Positions 25,793 through 34,633 of a stretch of 64,000 nt of DNA are shown here, in pieces. Position 1 is the stretch's first letter; each line of letters starts with the position of its first letter. Below the pieces are notes generated by a model, which ran no database searches, was not told the DNA's origin, and saw nothing but the letters and a program-made list of their open reading frames with translations. Source of the DNA: Halogranum rubrum (GTDB lineage: Archaea > Halobacteriota > Halobacteria > Halobacteriales > Haloferacaceae); assembly GCF_900114455.1 (NCBI RefSeq), contig NZ_FOTC01000002.1:653012-717011 (forward strand), written 5' to 3'. Position numbers and translations under genes: made by a program.

Positions 25793-26752
25793 TCAGACGA
25801 CTGGCTCTACCCACGGTTCGGTCGTCTGCTCGCCGAACAGTTCGCGCATCAGCATGACGATACTCTCCGGCGGGAACTGCCCGCGTTCGGTGACGATGGC
25901 GTCGACGTAGCGCGGCGGTGTCACGTCGAACGCGGGGTTTGCGACGGTCGGGTTGCCGAGTGCCGCCTTCTCCTCTGCGGAGAGCACCTCCGACTCGTCG
26001 CGCATCTCGATGTCGACGCTGTGGCCCGTCAAGGTGCCCGGATGCAGTTTGAACGTCTGGGCGGCGACGACGACGGGAGTTCCTCTGTCTCTCGCGTTGA
26101 CCGCGAGGCCGCTCGTGCCGATTTTGTTGATGACGCTGCCGTCGGCGGCGATGCTGTCGGCACCGACCATGACGTGGTCCACTTCGTTCAGGTAGCGGCG
26201 GGCCGCGCTATCGACGATGAGCGTCACCGGGACGCCGAGTTCGTGCAGACGCTCCGCGGTGATGTGGCCTTGATTCCGCGGACGTGTCTCTTTGACGACG
26301 GCGGTGAGTTCCTTCCCTTGGTCGACGGCAGCCTCGACGCAGGCGAGGACGGCCGTCGAGTGACAGTGCGTCATGATGCAGTCGCCGTCCTTGAGGCGGT
26401 TCGCCCCCACGAGGCCGAGGTCTGCTTGTGCGTGGTCGAGGCGTTCGCGGAAGCGCTCGGCGGCGACGACGCTACTCTCGCGCAACTGCTCGACGGTGAC
26501 GCCGTCCATCCCGTGGAGGACGTATCGGAGTGCGTTCGGGAGACTCACCGCCGTCGGTCGGGTGTCGTGGAGGGTTCGGGCCGCCGCTCGCATCTCCGCG
26601 CGGAAGGCGTCGGGTGTCTCGGCGTCGCTCTCGCGTGCCTGTATCTGGAGGGCTGTCGCGGCCGAGTCCGCAATCTTCGCCGCCCCACGAATCTCCATCG
26701 TGCCGATGTCGTCGGCGATGTGATGGACGTCGGGGTGGACGTGTGGGTCCAT
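25793..26752 (-). CDS. e2b2: ribose-1,5-bisphosphate isomerase
   Basis: A 319-residue protein of the eIF2B alpha/MtnA fold. The catalytic pair of the archaeal isomerase is visible: Cys130 in MTHCHSTAV and Asp199 in MVGADSI. It converts ribose-1,5-bisphosphate to ribulose-1,5-bisphosphate, the RuBisCO substrate. Proteins of this group are often misannotated as translation initiation factor 2B; placement between AMP phosphorylase and RuBisCO supports the isomerase call. The ATG at 26752 was chosen by the TATA box about 27 bases upstream; the longer ORF adds 27 poor residues. Confidence 0.9.
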   Translation of the reverse strand: MDPHVHPDVHHIADDIGTMEIRGAAKIADSAATALQIQARESDAETPDAFRAEMRAAARTLHDTRPTAVSLPNALRYVLHGMDGVTVEQLRESSVVAAERFRERLDHAQADLGLVGANRLKDGDCIMTHCHSTAVLACVEAAVDQGKELTAVVKETRPRNQGHITAERLHELGVPVTLIVDSAARRYLNEVDHVMVGADSIAADGSVINKIGTSGLAVNARDRGTPVVVAAQTFKLHPGTLTGHSVDIEMRDESEVLSAEEKAALGNPTVANPAFDVTPPRYVDAIVTERGQFPPESIVMLMRELFGEQTTEPWVEPVV

Positions 26753-26774
26753 ACCACATATAAGGAATCCGAAC

Positions 26775-26783
26775 GATAAAAGC
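26775..26783 (-). promoter_or_regulatory. TATA box of the ribose-1,5-bisphosphate isomerase gene
   Basis: Reading the minus strand, GCTTTTATC is centred about 27 bases before the ATG at 26752. The isomerase thus has its own promoter and does not depend on read-through from the AMP phosphorylase gene that ends 78 bases upstream. Confidence 0.6.
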
Positions 26784-26829
26784 GGTTGCCCGATTGGAGT
26801 CTCTCGGCTATTCGACGGGACGAGACACC

Positions 26830-28308
26830 TCACACCCGTTCGACCAACGCTTCGTCCCGACTTCGCACGCGAACCGTCTCGCTCTGGCCGACGAGTCGCT
26901 CGGCGTCCGCAAGCTTGTCCTTGCTCTCGGCGTGGACCGTGAACAGCGGGTCGTCGGTGTGAATCTCGTCGCCGACGCGACAGTGGAGCGTGATGCCTGC
27001 ACCCTTGTCTTTCGGCGCACCGGCACGCCGAGCGACGTCGCTCACGAGTCGGTTGTCGACGTGCGTGACGACGCCGTCTCGGTCGGCGGCGACGAGCAGT
27101 TCGTGTCGACCGGGGACGAGGTCGTCGGCCGTCACGTCCGGATTTCCACCCTGTGCGGCGACGATTTCGCGGAACTTCGCCAGCGCACGCCCGGAGTCCA
27201 GAATCTCGGCGGCCTCGCTCTCACAGCCACAGCTTTCGAGCAGGATGTCTGCGAGACGGAGGCTCTTCAGGCGGAGTTCTTCGGGGCCGTCTCCGGCGAG
27301 GGTGTCGAGGACGTCTCGGGCTTCGAGTATCGGGCCGACGCCGCGACCGATTGGCTGGGACCCGCGAGTGATGGTGCACTCGATGGTCATCCCGAGGTGG
27401 TCGCCGACGCGTTTGAAGTCCTGTGCCAGTTCTCTCGCCGCCGCGAGACTCTCGACTTTCGCCCCCTCGCCGTAGGGGATGTCGACGACGATGTGCGTCG
27501 ACCCGGCGCTCTTCTTCTTCGAGAGAACGGAGGCGATAATCTGCCCCGGTGGGTCGATAGAGAGCGGCGTCTCCGCGCGGATAATCTTGTCGTCGACGGG
27601 CGAGAGGTTGACCGACCCGCCCCAGACGAGACAGCCGTTCGTCTCCGTGACGATTTGCTTTATTTCCTCAAGCGAGAACGCCACGTCACAGAGCACCTCC
27701 ATCGTGTCCGCCGTGCCCGCAGGCGACGTGACCGCCCGTGAGGACGTCTTCGGTATCTTGAGGCCTGCAGCGGCGACGATAGAGACGACGATGGGCGTCA
27801 CCCGATTACCGGCGACGCCGCCGATAGAGTGTTTGTCCGCGACGACGGCGTCGTCCCACTGGATGGCGTCGCCGACGTCGGCCATGCACTCGGCGAGGTG
27901 CATCGTCTCCGCCAGCGATAGGCCGTTCGTGTACGTCGCCGTGACGTACGCACCGAGTTCGACGTCCGAGAGACGGTCCTGTTTGATGTCGAGGACGATT
28001 CTCTGCAACTCGTGTTTCTCCAGTTCGACGTCGTCGAGTTTCTTCTTGATATAGTGGACGGCGGTCGGTTGCGGTGCCGGAATCACGTCGACGGAGCCGA
28101 CGAGGTGACCGAGTCGGCGGGTGACGCCGAGCGTTCCCGGGTCGACCAGTTCCTCTGTGAACTCGACGATACCGATGCTGAGTCGGCCGTCGTGCTCGAT
28201 TTGGACACGGTCGAGTTGGTGGACGCCGAGTTCGGTGGCGTCGGCGGTGTTGAGGAGAACGGTTGGTGAGCGAGACCCGAGGTCTATCTCGCGGGCGACC
28301 AGTTTCAT
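26830..28308 (-). CDS. deoA: AMP phosphorylase
   Basis: A 492-residue member of the thymidine/AMP phosphorylase family. It has an N-terminal archaeal beta domain (residues ~1-90, MKLVAREIDLGSRSPTVL), then the nucleoside phosphorylase core with KHSIGGVAGNRVTPIV (phosphate-binding region) and TSSRAVTSPAGTADTMEV, and a C-terminal domain. It phosphorolyses AMP to adenine and ribose-1,5-bisphosphate, feeding the isomerase and RuBisCO. It lies 77 bases upstream of the isomerase on the same strand, each with a separate TATA box. Confidence 0.93.
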   Translation of the reverse strand: MKLVAREIDLGSRSPTVLLNTADATELGVHQLDRVQIEHDGRLSIGIVEFTEELVDPGTLGVTRRLGHLVGSVDVIPAPQPTAVHYIKKKLDDVELEKHELQRIVLDIKQDRLSDVELGAYVTATYTNGLSLAETMHLAECMADVGDAIQWDDAVVADKHSIGGVAGNRVTPIVVSIVAAAGLKIPKTSSRAVTSPAGTADTMEVLCDVAFSLEEIKQIVTETNGCLVWGGSVNLSPVDDKIIRAETPLSIDPPGQIIASVLSKKKSAGSTHIVVDIPYGEGAKVESLAAARELAQDFKRVGDHLGMTIECTITRGSQPIGRGVGPILEARDVLDTLAGDGPEELRLKSLRLADILLESCGCESEAAEILDSGRALAKFREIVAAQGGNPDVTADDLVPGRHELLVAADRDGVVTHVDNRLVSDVARRAGAPKDKGAGITLHCRVGDEIHTDDPLFTVHAESKDKLADAERLVGQSETVRVRSRDEALVERV

Positions 28309-28330
28309 GGCTGTCGTAGTCTGTCACGGT

Positions 28331-28340
28331 AGATAAACTT
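28331..28340 (-). promoter_or_regulatory. TATA box of the AMP phosphorylase gene
   Basis: AAGTTTATCT on the minus strand is centred about 28 bases before the ATG at 28308, a leaderless layout. Confidence 0.6.
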
Positions 28341-28407
28341 CGTCCGGGAGAGGCGACGGTGAGTGTGACGCAGTCGCACGTTCCCAGTCGGTGAGAACGA
28401 GCCTCCA

Positions 28408-28415
28408 TTTATATC
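28408..28415 (+). promoter_or_regulatory. TATA box and leader of the DoxX gene
   Basis: TTTATATC is centred 45 bases before the ATG at 28457. This predicts a ~19-base leader, which holds a Shine-Dalgarno-like AAGGTGA at 28444-28450, six bases before the start. This is one of the few leadered, SD-bearing genes in the window. Confidence 0.55.
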
Positions 28416-28456
28416 CTCTTCTCAGGAGTCTCTGTAACTGTACAAGGTGAACTAAG

Positions 28457-29008
28457 ATGAGCAACAACACATTCCAGAGCAAGATTGGCGGCGTGACTAT
28501 CGGCGGAGAGGCCCACAGCCTCAGCGCGTGGTTCGTTCTCGCGCTCCGCTTGATGTTGGGCTACGCGTTCGCCTACGCCGGTGTGGCGAAGATTCTCGGG
28601 CCAGAACCGTTCGACGCACAAGGGTACCTGATGAACGCAGTTCCCGCGAACGGCGGTCCGGCCGTCGGGTTCCTGCAACTGTTCGCGACCAACGACCTGC
28701 TCCTACAGTTCGTCAACGTCGCCGTCCCGTGGGGTGAACTGGCCATCGGTCTCGGCCTCATCTTCGGCGTCATGACCCGCTTCGCGGCGTTCTGGGGCGC
28801 CGTCATGATGCTCATGTTCTACCTCGGCAACTGGGACATCGCACACGGTGTCATCAACGGTGATTTCACCTACATGCTGCTGTTCCTCGCGCTCGCCGCG
28901 TTCGGCGCCGGCCGTATCCTCGGCCTGGACGCCTACATCGAGCAGTACGAAGTCGGTGGCGTCCCCCTCATCGAGAAGTACCCGGTGCTCGACTACATCC
29001 TCGGCTGA
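28457..29008 (+). CDS. DoxX family membrane protein
   Basis: A 183-residue protein with four membrane helices (about 24-44, 76-98, 104-122 and 133-155) and the DoxX signature RLMLGYAFAYAGVAKILGP in the first helix. DoxX proteins include a quinol oxidase subunit and proteins of redox or sulfur handling; here the partner is unknown. The start is fixed by the SD-like AAGGTGA six bases upstream. It is divergent from AMP phosphorylase. Confidence 0.87.
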   Translation: MSNNTFQSKIGGVTIGGEAHSLSAWFVLALRLMLGYAFAYAGVAKILGPEPFDAQGYLMNAVPANGGPAVGFLQLFATNDLLLQFVNVAVPWGELAIGLGLIFGVMTRFAAFWGAVMMLMFYLGNWDIAHGVINGDFTYMLLFLALAAFGAGRILGLDAYIEQYEVGGVPLIEKYPVLDYILG

Positions 29009-29120
29009 GCATCGTCTCACCGACTCTTCTCTCTCGTTCTCTCGAACTCTCTCGTTCTCGGATTCTCGCATCCTCACACCGTGGTCGTCCTCTCAGCCTC
29101 GATTCGACCTACCCCGCACG

Positions 29121-29411
29121 TCACTCGGCGTACAGCGAGTAGAAGATGACCGCGAATCCCACGAGCGTCAAGGCGGACTCGATGAGGACGCTCGTGGCGA
29201 GTTCGATGTGGAGCAACTGGTCTAAGACGCCCCCGAGAAGCGACCCGAAGGTGACGACGCCGAACCCGATAGCTAAGAACTGGAGTGCGGATGCACCAGT
29301 TCGTCGATACGCTCTGTAGCTAATGAGCGTGATGAGTCCGCCGAGGATGAGGATACCCGTCTTGGCGACGACGATAGCCGTCGCCACCGACGTAGGAGAG
29401 AACGAGACCAT
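29121..29411 (-). CDS. small membrane protein paired with an HTH regulator
   Basis: A 96-residue protein with three hydrophobic segments (about 8-29, 46-68 and 75-93), starting MVSFSPTSVATAIVVAK. Its ATG shares one base with the stop of the upstream HTH gene (TGATG), so the two are translated together. Haloarchaea have many such regulator plus three-helix membrane pairs (annotated DUF7521, from memory). A membrane-held sensor that controls the HTH protein is plausible but unproven. Confidence 0.75.
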   Translation of the reverse strand: MVSFSPTSVATAIVVAKTGILILGGLITLISYRAYRRTGASALQFLAIGFGVVTFGSLLGGVLDQLLHIELATSVLIESALTLVGFAVIFYSLYAE

Positions 29412-29788
29412 CAGGCTTCCCTCCTGACGGCAGACCACATGGCCGCGAGTCTCTCTTCGGGTTCGCTCGCCCGCAGTTCGAGTGCGACCTCGAACGAGCG
29501 GTCTTCGGCGAGGGCGATGGTGACCGAGTCGAACGCGACGTCGTATCGCGTCGTGTGGTGGCCGTCCGAACGTACCTCCGTCGACTCGACGAGTAACCCC
29601 GTCTCGGTGAGCGATTCTAGTTTTCGGTACGTCGTCGAGAGCGGGACGTCACAAGCGTCGGAGAGTTCGCGTGCGGTCATCGGTGTAGAGAGTGTCTTGA
29701 TGATGGTACGGGAGGCAGGGTCGTCGAGCACGTCGAGGACGGACTGAAGGTCGACATCGTCCGAGGAGGGTGACTGCTCACGGAGCAT
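29411..29788 (-). CDS. winged-helix (ArsR-like) transcriptional regulator
   Basis: A 125-residue protein with a winged-helix domain at about residues 14-80: LDVLDDPASRTIIKTLST opens the first helix and ELSDACDVPLSTTYRKLESL is the helix-turn-helix. There are no metal-binding cysteines. It is translationally coupled to the small three-helix membrane protein. Its targets are unknown; the pair itself is the first candidate. Confidence 0.85.
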   Translation of the reverse strand: MLREQSPSSDDVDLQSVLDVLDDPASRTIIKTLSTPMTARELSDACDVPLSTTYRKLESLTETGLLVESTEVRSDGHHTTRYDVAFDSVTIALAEDRSFEVALELRASEPEERLAAMWSAVRREA

Positions 29789-29846
29789 CGCTAGGCAGTG
29801 ATACGTCGCGACGCGAACCTAACCGTTGTGGTCGAGACGCCTCGAC

Positions 29847-31172
29847 TCACGTCTCGTTGCCTCGTCCGTCGCGTTCGTAGGCGTGCTGTCTCCGTAACTC
29901 TCCTGCTCGCTTCAGGACAGCAGGCGTCCGACAGACGCCGGGCGCACCCGTCGCCTGCGGCACCGTACAGTTGTTACAGTTCTCGCAGACGACGCTCGTG
30001 TCCGAGGACACCTGCTTCTCGTCGTCGAGGAGTCGGGCCGGGAGTTCCGGTTCGGCGTAGAACGGTCGGGCCATCCCGACCATGTCGCAGTCACGACCCA
30101 ACAACTCGTCTATCTGCCCGCGTTCGCGGATACCGCCTTCGGCGAGGACGGGGACGTCCACGGCGTCGCGCACGTCGCGACAGAGTCCGGCGTTCCACGC
30201 CGGGTCGAAGTCGTACCACCGAGATTCGACCCAGTTGCCGAGGGCGACGAGCAGGGCGCGGGTTCGCCCACCGAACGCATCCACGTAGGCGTCTCGGAAC
30301 CGTTCGTCGCGCCACGCCCGAGCGGGGAACGCACCTCGAACGATGCTCATGTCCCAGACGACAGAGCCGTTGACGGGAACGACGGCGTCGTAGCCGACGT
30401 CGGCCAGCCGTCGACAGATACCGACCGTCTCGCCGTGTGTGAGTCGCGGGCCGACGAACGGCGGCGCTTCCGTCTCAGTCGGCACTTTCGCCATGAGTGG
30501 AACGTCGCCCGCGCGCGTTCGAATCTCGTCGTGGACGACTTCGAGGAACCGAACGCCGTCGCCGAACTCGTCGTTTCGACTGTTGTAGAACGGCGAGAGG
30601 AACTGATGGACGATGCCCATGTTGGCCCCCGCGATGTGGACGAGGTCGTACCCCGCGTCGACGGCGTACCCCGCCGACCGACCGAAGTCGGCGGCGAGTT
30701 CGTAGACTTCCTCGGTCGACATGACGTGCGGGTCGTAGGCGAGAAAGCCCGCTCGGTCGAGGAGTCGGAGCGGGAGCGGCGGACGCGAGACGGCGAGTTG
30801 CTGGAGGTCGGGGTGCTCTCGTCGATACGCCGCGTGCCACGTCTCCATACTCCGAAGACCACCGTGTTCGAGTTGGATAGCGATTTTCCCGCCGTGGTCG
30901 TGAATCGCGTCGGTCAGGCGTTCGAGGCCGGCGACGAACGCCGGGTCGGCGACGCTCGTCATGTTCGGTGCGGCACAGCCACCCTCCGCGCGGACGATAG
31001 TCGCCCCCTGACAGACGAGTCCGGCCCCGGCCCGTGCGGCGGGTTCGAGGTCTCCGATGAGCGTGTCGACGGCGTCGGGACCGTTCCCGGCGCACTCGAG
31101 CAGCGGTGCCCGATAGAGCCGGTTCGGTATCCGGACATCGCCGATATGCAGGGGGTCTTCGAGCCGCGTCAT
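29847..31172 (-). CDS. NADH:flavin oxidoreductase, Old Yellow Enzyme family
   Basis: A 441-residue protein with the FMN-binding TIM barrel of OYE-like enzymes. It starts LHIGDVRIPNRLYRAPL, has IAIQLEHGGLRS with the flavin-contacting Gln and His region, and VPVLAEGGIRERGQIDELL near the end of the barrel. A cysteine cluster CENCNNC with a later Cys in GVC near residues 400-420 suits a 4Fe-4S cluster as in 2,4-dienoyl-CoA reductase/TMADH relatives. The NAD-binding C-terminal domains of those longer enzymes are missing. The ATG at 31172 was chosen over an upstream TTG. Substrate unknown. Confidence 0.87.
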   Translation of the reverse strand: MTRLEDPLHIGDVRIPNRLYRAPLLECAGNGPDAVDTLIGDLEPAARAGAGLVCQGATIVRAEGGCAAPNMTSVADPAFVAGLERLTDAIHDHGGKIAIQLEHGGLRSMETWHAAYRREHPDLQQLAVSRPPLPLRLLDRAGFLAYDPHVMSTEEVYELAADFGRSAGYAVDAGYDLVHIAGANMGIVHQFLSPFYNSRNDEFGDGVRFLEVVHDEIRTRAGDVPLMAKVPTETEAPPFVGPRLTHGETVGICRRLADVGYDAVVPVNGSVVWDMSIVRGAFPARAWRDERFRDAYVDAFGGRTRALLVALGNWVESRWYDFDPAWNAGLCRDVRDAVDVPVLAEGGIRERGQIDELLGRDCDMVGMARPFYAEPELPARLLDDEKQVSSDTSVVCENCNNCTVPQATGAPGVCRTPAVLKRAGELRRQHAYERDGRGNET

Positions 31173-31279
31173 GGTGGCCAAACGGTGGGGGGTGGGAAAA
31201 TGCTCCCGCCGACCGGTCGACTCAGTCTCTCCGACACCGCGGGCTAACGTTCAAGTCGTACGTTCCCGAACACAAGACA

Positions 31280-32311
31280 ATGTCACAGGCCGAACCGTTC
31301 CGATACGGTGACGAAGTGGACCCTGGCGAGACGCGACATCTCCGGTACGAGATAAGCGAGACGTACCTCGGCGACCCCGTCGAGATTCCGGTCACTATCG
31401 TCAACGGCGCGCACGACGGGCCGACGGTGATCATGACGGCGGCGCTGCACGGCGACGAACTCAACGGCGTGAAGGTGCTGCAAGAAGTCGCCACTGGCTA
31501 CGACCCCGCCGAGATTCACGGCACGCTCGTCTGTCTCCACGTCTGCAACGTCCCCGGTTATCTCGCCCAACAGCGCTACATCCCTATCTACGACCTCGAC
31601 CTCAACCGCTCGTTCCCCGGGAAGGAGCGCGCGAACACGGCAGAACGCATGGCGAACGTCATCTACAACCGCTTCGTCAAGCAGTGCGATATCGGACTCG
31701 ACTTCCACACGTCGACGCGGAACCGAACGACGATGTACCACGTCCGCGCCGACATGGCGAACGGACAGGTCGCTCGTCTCGCCCGTTCCTTCGGGGCGAA
31801 CGTCATCCTCTCGGGCGAGGCCGACGCCGGGTCGCTCCGGACGGTGGCGACGAACGCGGGCGTCCCGACTATCACCATCGAGATGGGCCGTGCCCACCGT
31901 TTCCAACCGGCGCTCATCGAGCGTGCGTTGGACGGCGTCGAGAGCGTTCTCGCCGAGTACGGCGTGCTTCCGGGGAACCCGGTCATCTGGCCGGGATGGA
32001 CGCGCGTCATCGACAGCGAGGGCGACAAGACCTGGCTCCGCGCCGACACCGGCGGTCTCGTCGAGATGCAGTACGGGCAGATTCCGCTGGTCCACGAAGG
32101 CGAGACGGTCTGCACCGTCTCCGATCACTTCAAAGAGAACGAACAGCGGGTGACGGCACCGTTCACCGGGTTGGTTGTGGGTGTCCTCCAGAACCCCGTC
32201 GCCGCGCCCGGCCATCCGCTGTGTCACCTCGTCGGCGTCGACGACGCTACCCTGTCGGAGATAGAACGAGAGATCGAGAACGGCGAGTTCACCGAACGAC
32301 CGTGGGCCTAG
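31280..32311 (+). CDS. succinylglutamate desuccinylase/aspartoacylase family protein (M14-like)
   Basis: A 343-residue zinc-dependent amidohydrolase-like protein. The zinc site is visible in ALHGDELNG (His and Glu) with the third ligand in GLDFHTST; LDLNRSFPG is the substrate carboxylate-binding motif. Family members remove acyl groups from N-acyl amino acids or trim glutamate tails; the substrate is not predictable here. The C-terminal ~80 residues form a small beta domain. The ATG at 31280 (MSQAEPFRYG) was chosen as the family-typical start. Confidence 0.87.
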   Translation: MSQAEPFRYGDEVDPGETRHLRYEISETYLGDPVEIPVTIVNGAHDGPTVIMTAALHGDELNGVKVLQEVATGYDPAEIHGTLVCLHVCNVPGYLAQQRYIPIYDLDLNRSFPGKERANTAERMANVIYNRFVKQCDIGLDFHTSTRNRTTMYHVRADMANGQVARLARSFGANVILSGEADAGSLRTVATNAGVPTITIEMGRAHRFQPALIERALDGVESVLAEYGVLPGNPVIWPGWTRVIDSEGDKTWLRADTGGLVEMQYGQIPLVHEGETVCTVSDHFKENEQRVTAPFTGLVVGVLQNPVAAPGHPLCHLVGVDDATLSEIEREIENGEFTERPWA

Positions 32312-32547
32312 CGTCGGTCTGACGAGGCGTCGTCTTCTGTGTCACCCGCACCGACCTGCTCGTGCGTGTGGTGGTAGAACCGCATTCGTGGTTTACTGTC
32401 ACTCTCCGTCGGTTCGAAGCAGACACGGCGATACCGGGCGTTGTCGAGGAGGTTCACCATGACGCCCCCACCGTGTTCCGAGACCGAGTCGTAGGCGACG
32501 TCGCAGACCGGACAGTGAGAGGGAGCGTCGGCAGGAACCTCCATCAC
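32308..32547 (-). CDS. 79-aa protein with a CxxC knuckle, coupled to a 34-aa gene
   Basis: A small acidic protein with SHCPVCDVAYDSVSEH near its start, a zinc-knuckle-like CxxC with a nearby His, and a third Cys in YRRVCFEP. It might bind zinc. Its start overlaps the stop of a 34-aa ORF by four bases; it ends four bases inside the aspartoacylase-like gene, tail-to-tail. Function unknown. Confidence 0.65.
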   Translation of the reverse strand: MMEVPADAPSHCPVCDVAYDSVSEHGGGVMVNLLDNARYRRVCFEPTESDSKPRMRFYHHTHEQVGAGDTEDDASSDRR

Positions 32548-32648
32548 CAGCCCTCAGCAGGAGCGTGGGCGACGTCGGAGGCGTCGAATGCGTCGAACAC
32601 GTCGGTCGTCTGTGTGCCACTGTGGTCCTGTGCGGCGGCGAATTCCAT
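32544..32648 (-). CDS. 34-aa acidic protein upstream of the zinc-knuckle gene
   Basis: The ORF MEFAAAQDHSGTQTTDVF ends PAEGW. Its TGA overlaps the next gene's ATG by four bases, and a TATA-like CCTTTTGC lies about 27 bases before its ATG. Both facts support a real, translated leader gene rather than spacer. No family was recognised; it could be a regulatory upstream peptide. Confidence 0.5.
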   Translation of the reverse strand: MEFAAAQDHSGTQTTDVFDAFDASDVAHAPAEGW

Positions 32649-32773
32649 GTGAGACGTGTCTGTACGGCGGCGCAAAAGGGTTTGCGCGGCGAACACTCGA
32701 AAATCGGTGTGGGGTCTCTCGGTCGGCACATCGGAACACAAGAGTTGTAACGACTCGTGGAGCAAGAGTGCGT

Positions 32774-34570
32774 ATGAGCACGGACGACAGGGTTGGTCCC
32801 CAGTCTGCCAATCGAACCCTCCTCGCGGTGTTCGCCATCACCGCGCTCGCCCTCGTCGCTCGCCTCGTCGGACTCGGTACGCGCGTCATGCACTGGGACG
32901 AGGGGCGAGTCGGCTACTGGATTCTCCGCTACCACGAGACGGGCGAGTTTGCCTACCGGCCGATCATCCACGGTCCCTTCCTCCCCATCGTCAACGACTA
33001 CCTCTTCACCGTCCTCCCGCCGTCAGACTTCAGCGCCCGCCTCGTCGTCGCCGTCGTCGGCGGTCTCCTTCCCCTCACCGCGCTGTTGTTCTGGACGCGC
33101 CTGCGCAACTCTGAGACTGTCGCACTCGCACTGTTTCTCGCGGTCAACCCGCTTTTCGTCTACTACTCGCGGTTCATGCGAAACGACGTCCTCGTCGCGG
33201 CGTTCTCGTTCGCCGCACTGGGCTTCGTCGTCGCCGCCTACGACCGCAGAGATCTGAAGTATCTCTACCCGGCCGGTGTGGCGCTCGCTCTCGGGTTGAC
33301 CGCGAAAGAGAACGGACTCATCTACATCGTCTGCTATCTCGGCGGGGCGTTCGTCCTCTTCGACCACCGCCTCCTGCGTGCAGCGCAGGCAGACCGGCCC
33401 CTCAAACAGACCGCCCGCGGCTATCTCGTCTCGACGAAGACCGGACTCAGTTCGTGGGCCGGCGACGTGAAGTCGGGCGTGTTCTGGGTCGTCGCCCACA
33501 GCGCCGGTGCCGTCGCCGCGTTCTTCCTCGTCATCGTCTTCTTCTATGCGCCGCGTCCCGACCTCTGGCAGATGTTCGGTGACGTCAGCATGGCACCCGA
33601 CGTTCTCGAACAGGCGACGGTCGGCGCGTGGGAGAAGTTCTACGGCCAGTGGGCCTCCGGGTCCCACCAGTCACACGACTATCTCCCTTTCCTCTTCGAC
33701 ATCTTGGAGACTATCGTCTACGGATCCGGCGTCCTCGTCGTCTTCTCACTACTCGGCTTCGTCGTCGACGGCTACTCCAGCGGTCGCTCGCGTGACCTCG
33801 TCGCCTTCGCGGCCTACTGGGCTATCGCGAGTGTCATCGGCTACCCTGTCGCGACGGACATCCAAGCCCCGTGGGCCGCCATCCACGTCGTGCTCCCGCT
33901 GACCATCCCGGCGGCCATCGGCGGAGGATACATCTACCGCACCGCTCGCCAGTCCGTCGCTATCGAAGACGCCATCGGGACGGGCATCGCCGCGTTGGTC
34001 ATCCTCTCGGCCGTCGTCGGCGTCGCCGGGGCGAACGTCGCCTACGTCGACAGCACGAGCGAGAACGACAAACAGGTGCTCCAGTGGGCACAACCGAACA
34101 ACGACCTGAAAGACACGCTCCAGCAGATGGGCCGCATCGCAGAGACGAACGAAGGCCACGACGTGCTGTTCTACGGGACGAAACACCCCAGTTCGGGCGA
34201 GACGCTGTTCTACGTCCAAGACGAGTCTGACGTCCTCGCCCACTGGCAAGTCTCGAACTGGCACAGTCGTCTGCCGCTTCCGTGGTACACCGAGATGTAC
34301 GGTGCGAACGTGACGAGTACACCACCGAACGTGACGGCGACGGAGATGGCCCAAGACGCACCGCCCGTCGTCATCGCCTACGACTGGAACCGTTCGGAAC
34401 TCGAAGACGCACTGCCGGGCTACACCGTCCACGAACACAAGTTCAAACTCTGGAACGAGAACATCGTCGTCTTCATCGACGAGTCGGAACTGCCGGAGTC
34501 ACAGCAGGCTGACCTCCGACGTGCCGAACCCGCACCGACCAAGCGCGTTCGCGCCGCTCCGGTCGCCTGA
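32774..34570 (+). CDS. Agl23-like flippase-associated membrane glycosyltransferase-family protein
   Basis: A 598-residue protein with about 11-13 membrane helices and a soluble C-terminal domain. Its N-terminal MHWDEGRVGYWILRY loop after the first helix is the acidic D-E motif of GT-C glycosyltransferases, and NPLFVYYSRFMRNDVL and AKENGLIYIVCY match the haloarchaeal family TIGR03663, linked to protein N-glycosylation and lipid-linked sugar flipping. It likely acts at the membrane on dolichol-phosphate-linked sugars, but no other agl gene is in the window. The ATG at 32774 was chosen; the longer ORF reads through low-quality sequence. Confidence 0.85.
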   Translation: MSTDDRVGPQSANRTLLAVFAITALALVARLVGLGTRVMHWDEGRVGYWILRYHETGEFAYRPIIHGPFLPIVNDYLFTVLPPSDFSARLVVAVVGGLLPLTALLFWTRLRNSETVALALFLAVNPLFVYYSRFMRNDVLVAAFSFAALGFVVAAYDRRDLKYLYPAGVALALGLTAKENGLIYIVCYLGGAFVLFDHRLLRAAQADRPLKQTARGYLVSTKTGLSSWAGDVKSGVFWVVAHSAGAVAAFFLVIVFFYAPRPDLWQMFGDVSMAPDVLEQATVGAWEKFYGQWASGSHQSHDYLPFLFDILETIVYGSGVLVVFSLLGFVVDGYSSGRSRDLVAFAAYWAIASVIGYPVATDIQAPWAAIHVVLPLTIPAAIGGGYIYRTARQSVAIEDAIGTGIAALVILSAVVGVAGANVAYVDSTSENDKQVLQWAQPNNDLKDTLQQMGRIAETNEGHDVLFYGTKHPSSGETLFYVQDESDVLAHWQVSNWHSRLPLPWYTEMYGANVTSTPPNVTATEMAQDAPPVVIAYDWNRSELEDALPGYTVHEHKFKLWNENIVVFIDESELPESQQADLRRAEPAPTKRVRAAPVA

Positions 34571-34633
34571 AGTAGGTTCGGCTTGTCTCTGAGATACGCA
34601 CGTTCTCGCACACCTCGACTCCGTAGGTGGTAA

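Noticed and set aside
25793-26752. Translation initiation factor eIF2B alpha or methylthioribose-1-phosphate isomerase
   Set aside because: The Cys130/Asp199 pair fits all three related groups, but the position between AMP phosphorylase and RuBisCO favours ribose-1,5-bisphosphate isomerase.
23258-28308. A carboxysome or Calvin-cycle operon
   Set aside because: No small subunit, shell protein, carbonic anhydrase or phosphoribulokinase is present; neighbours point to AMP breakdown.
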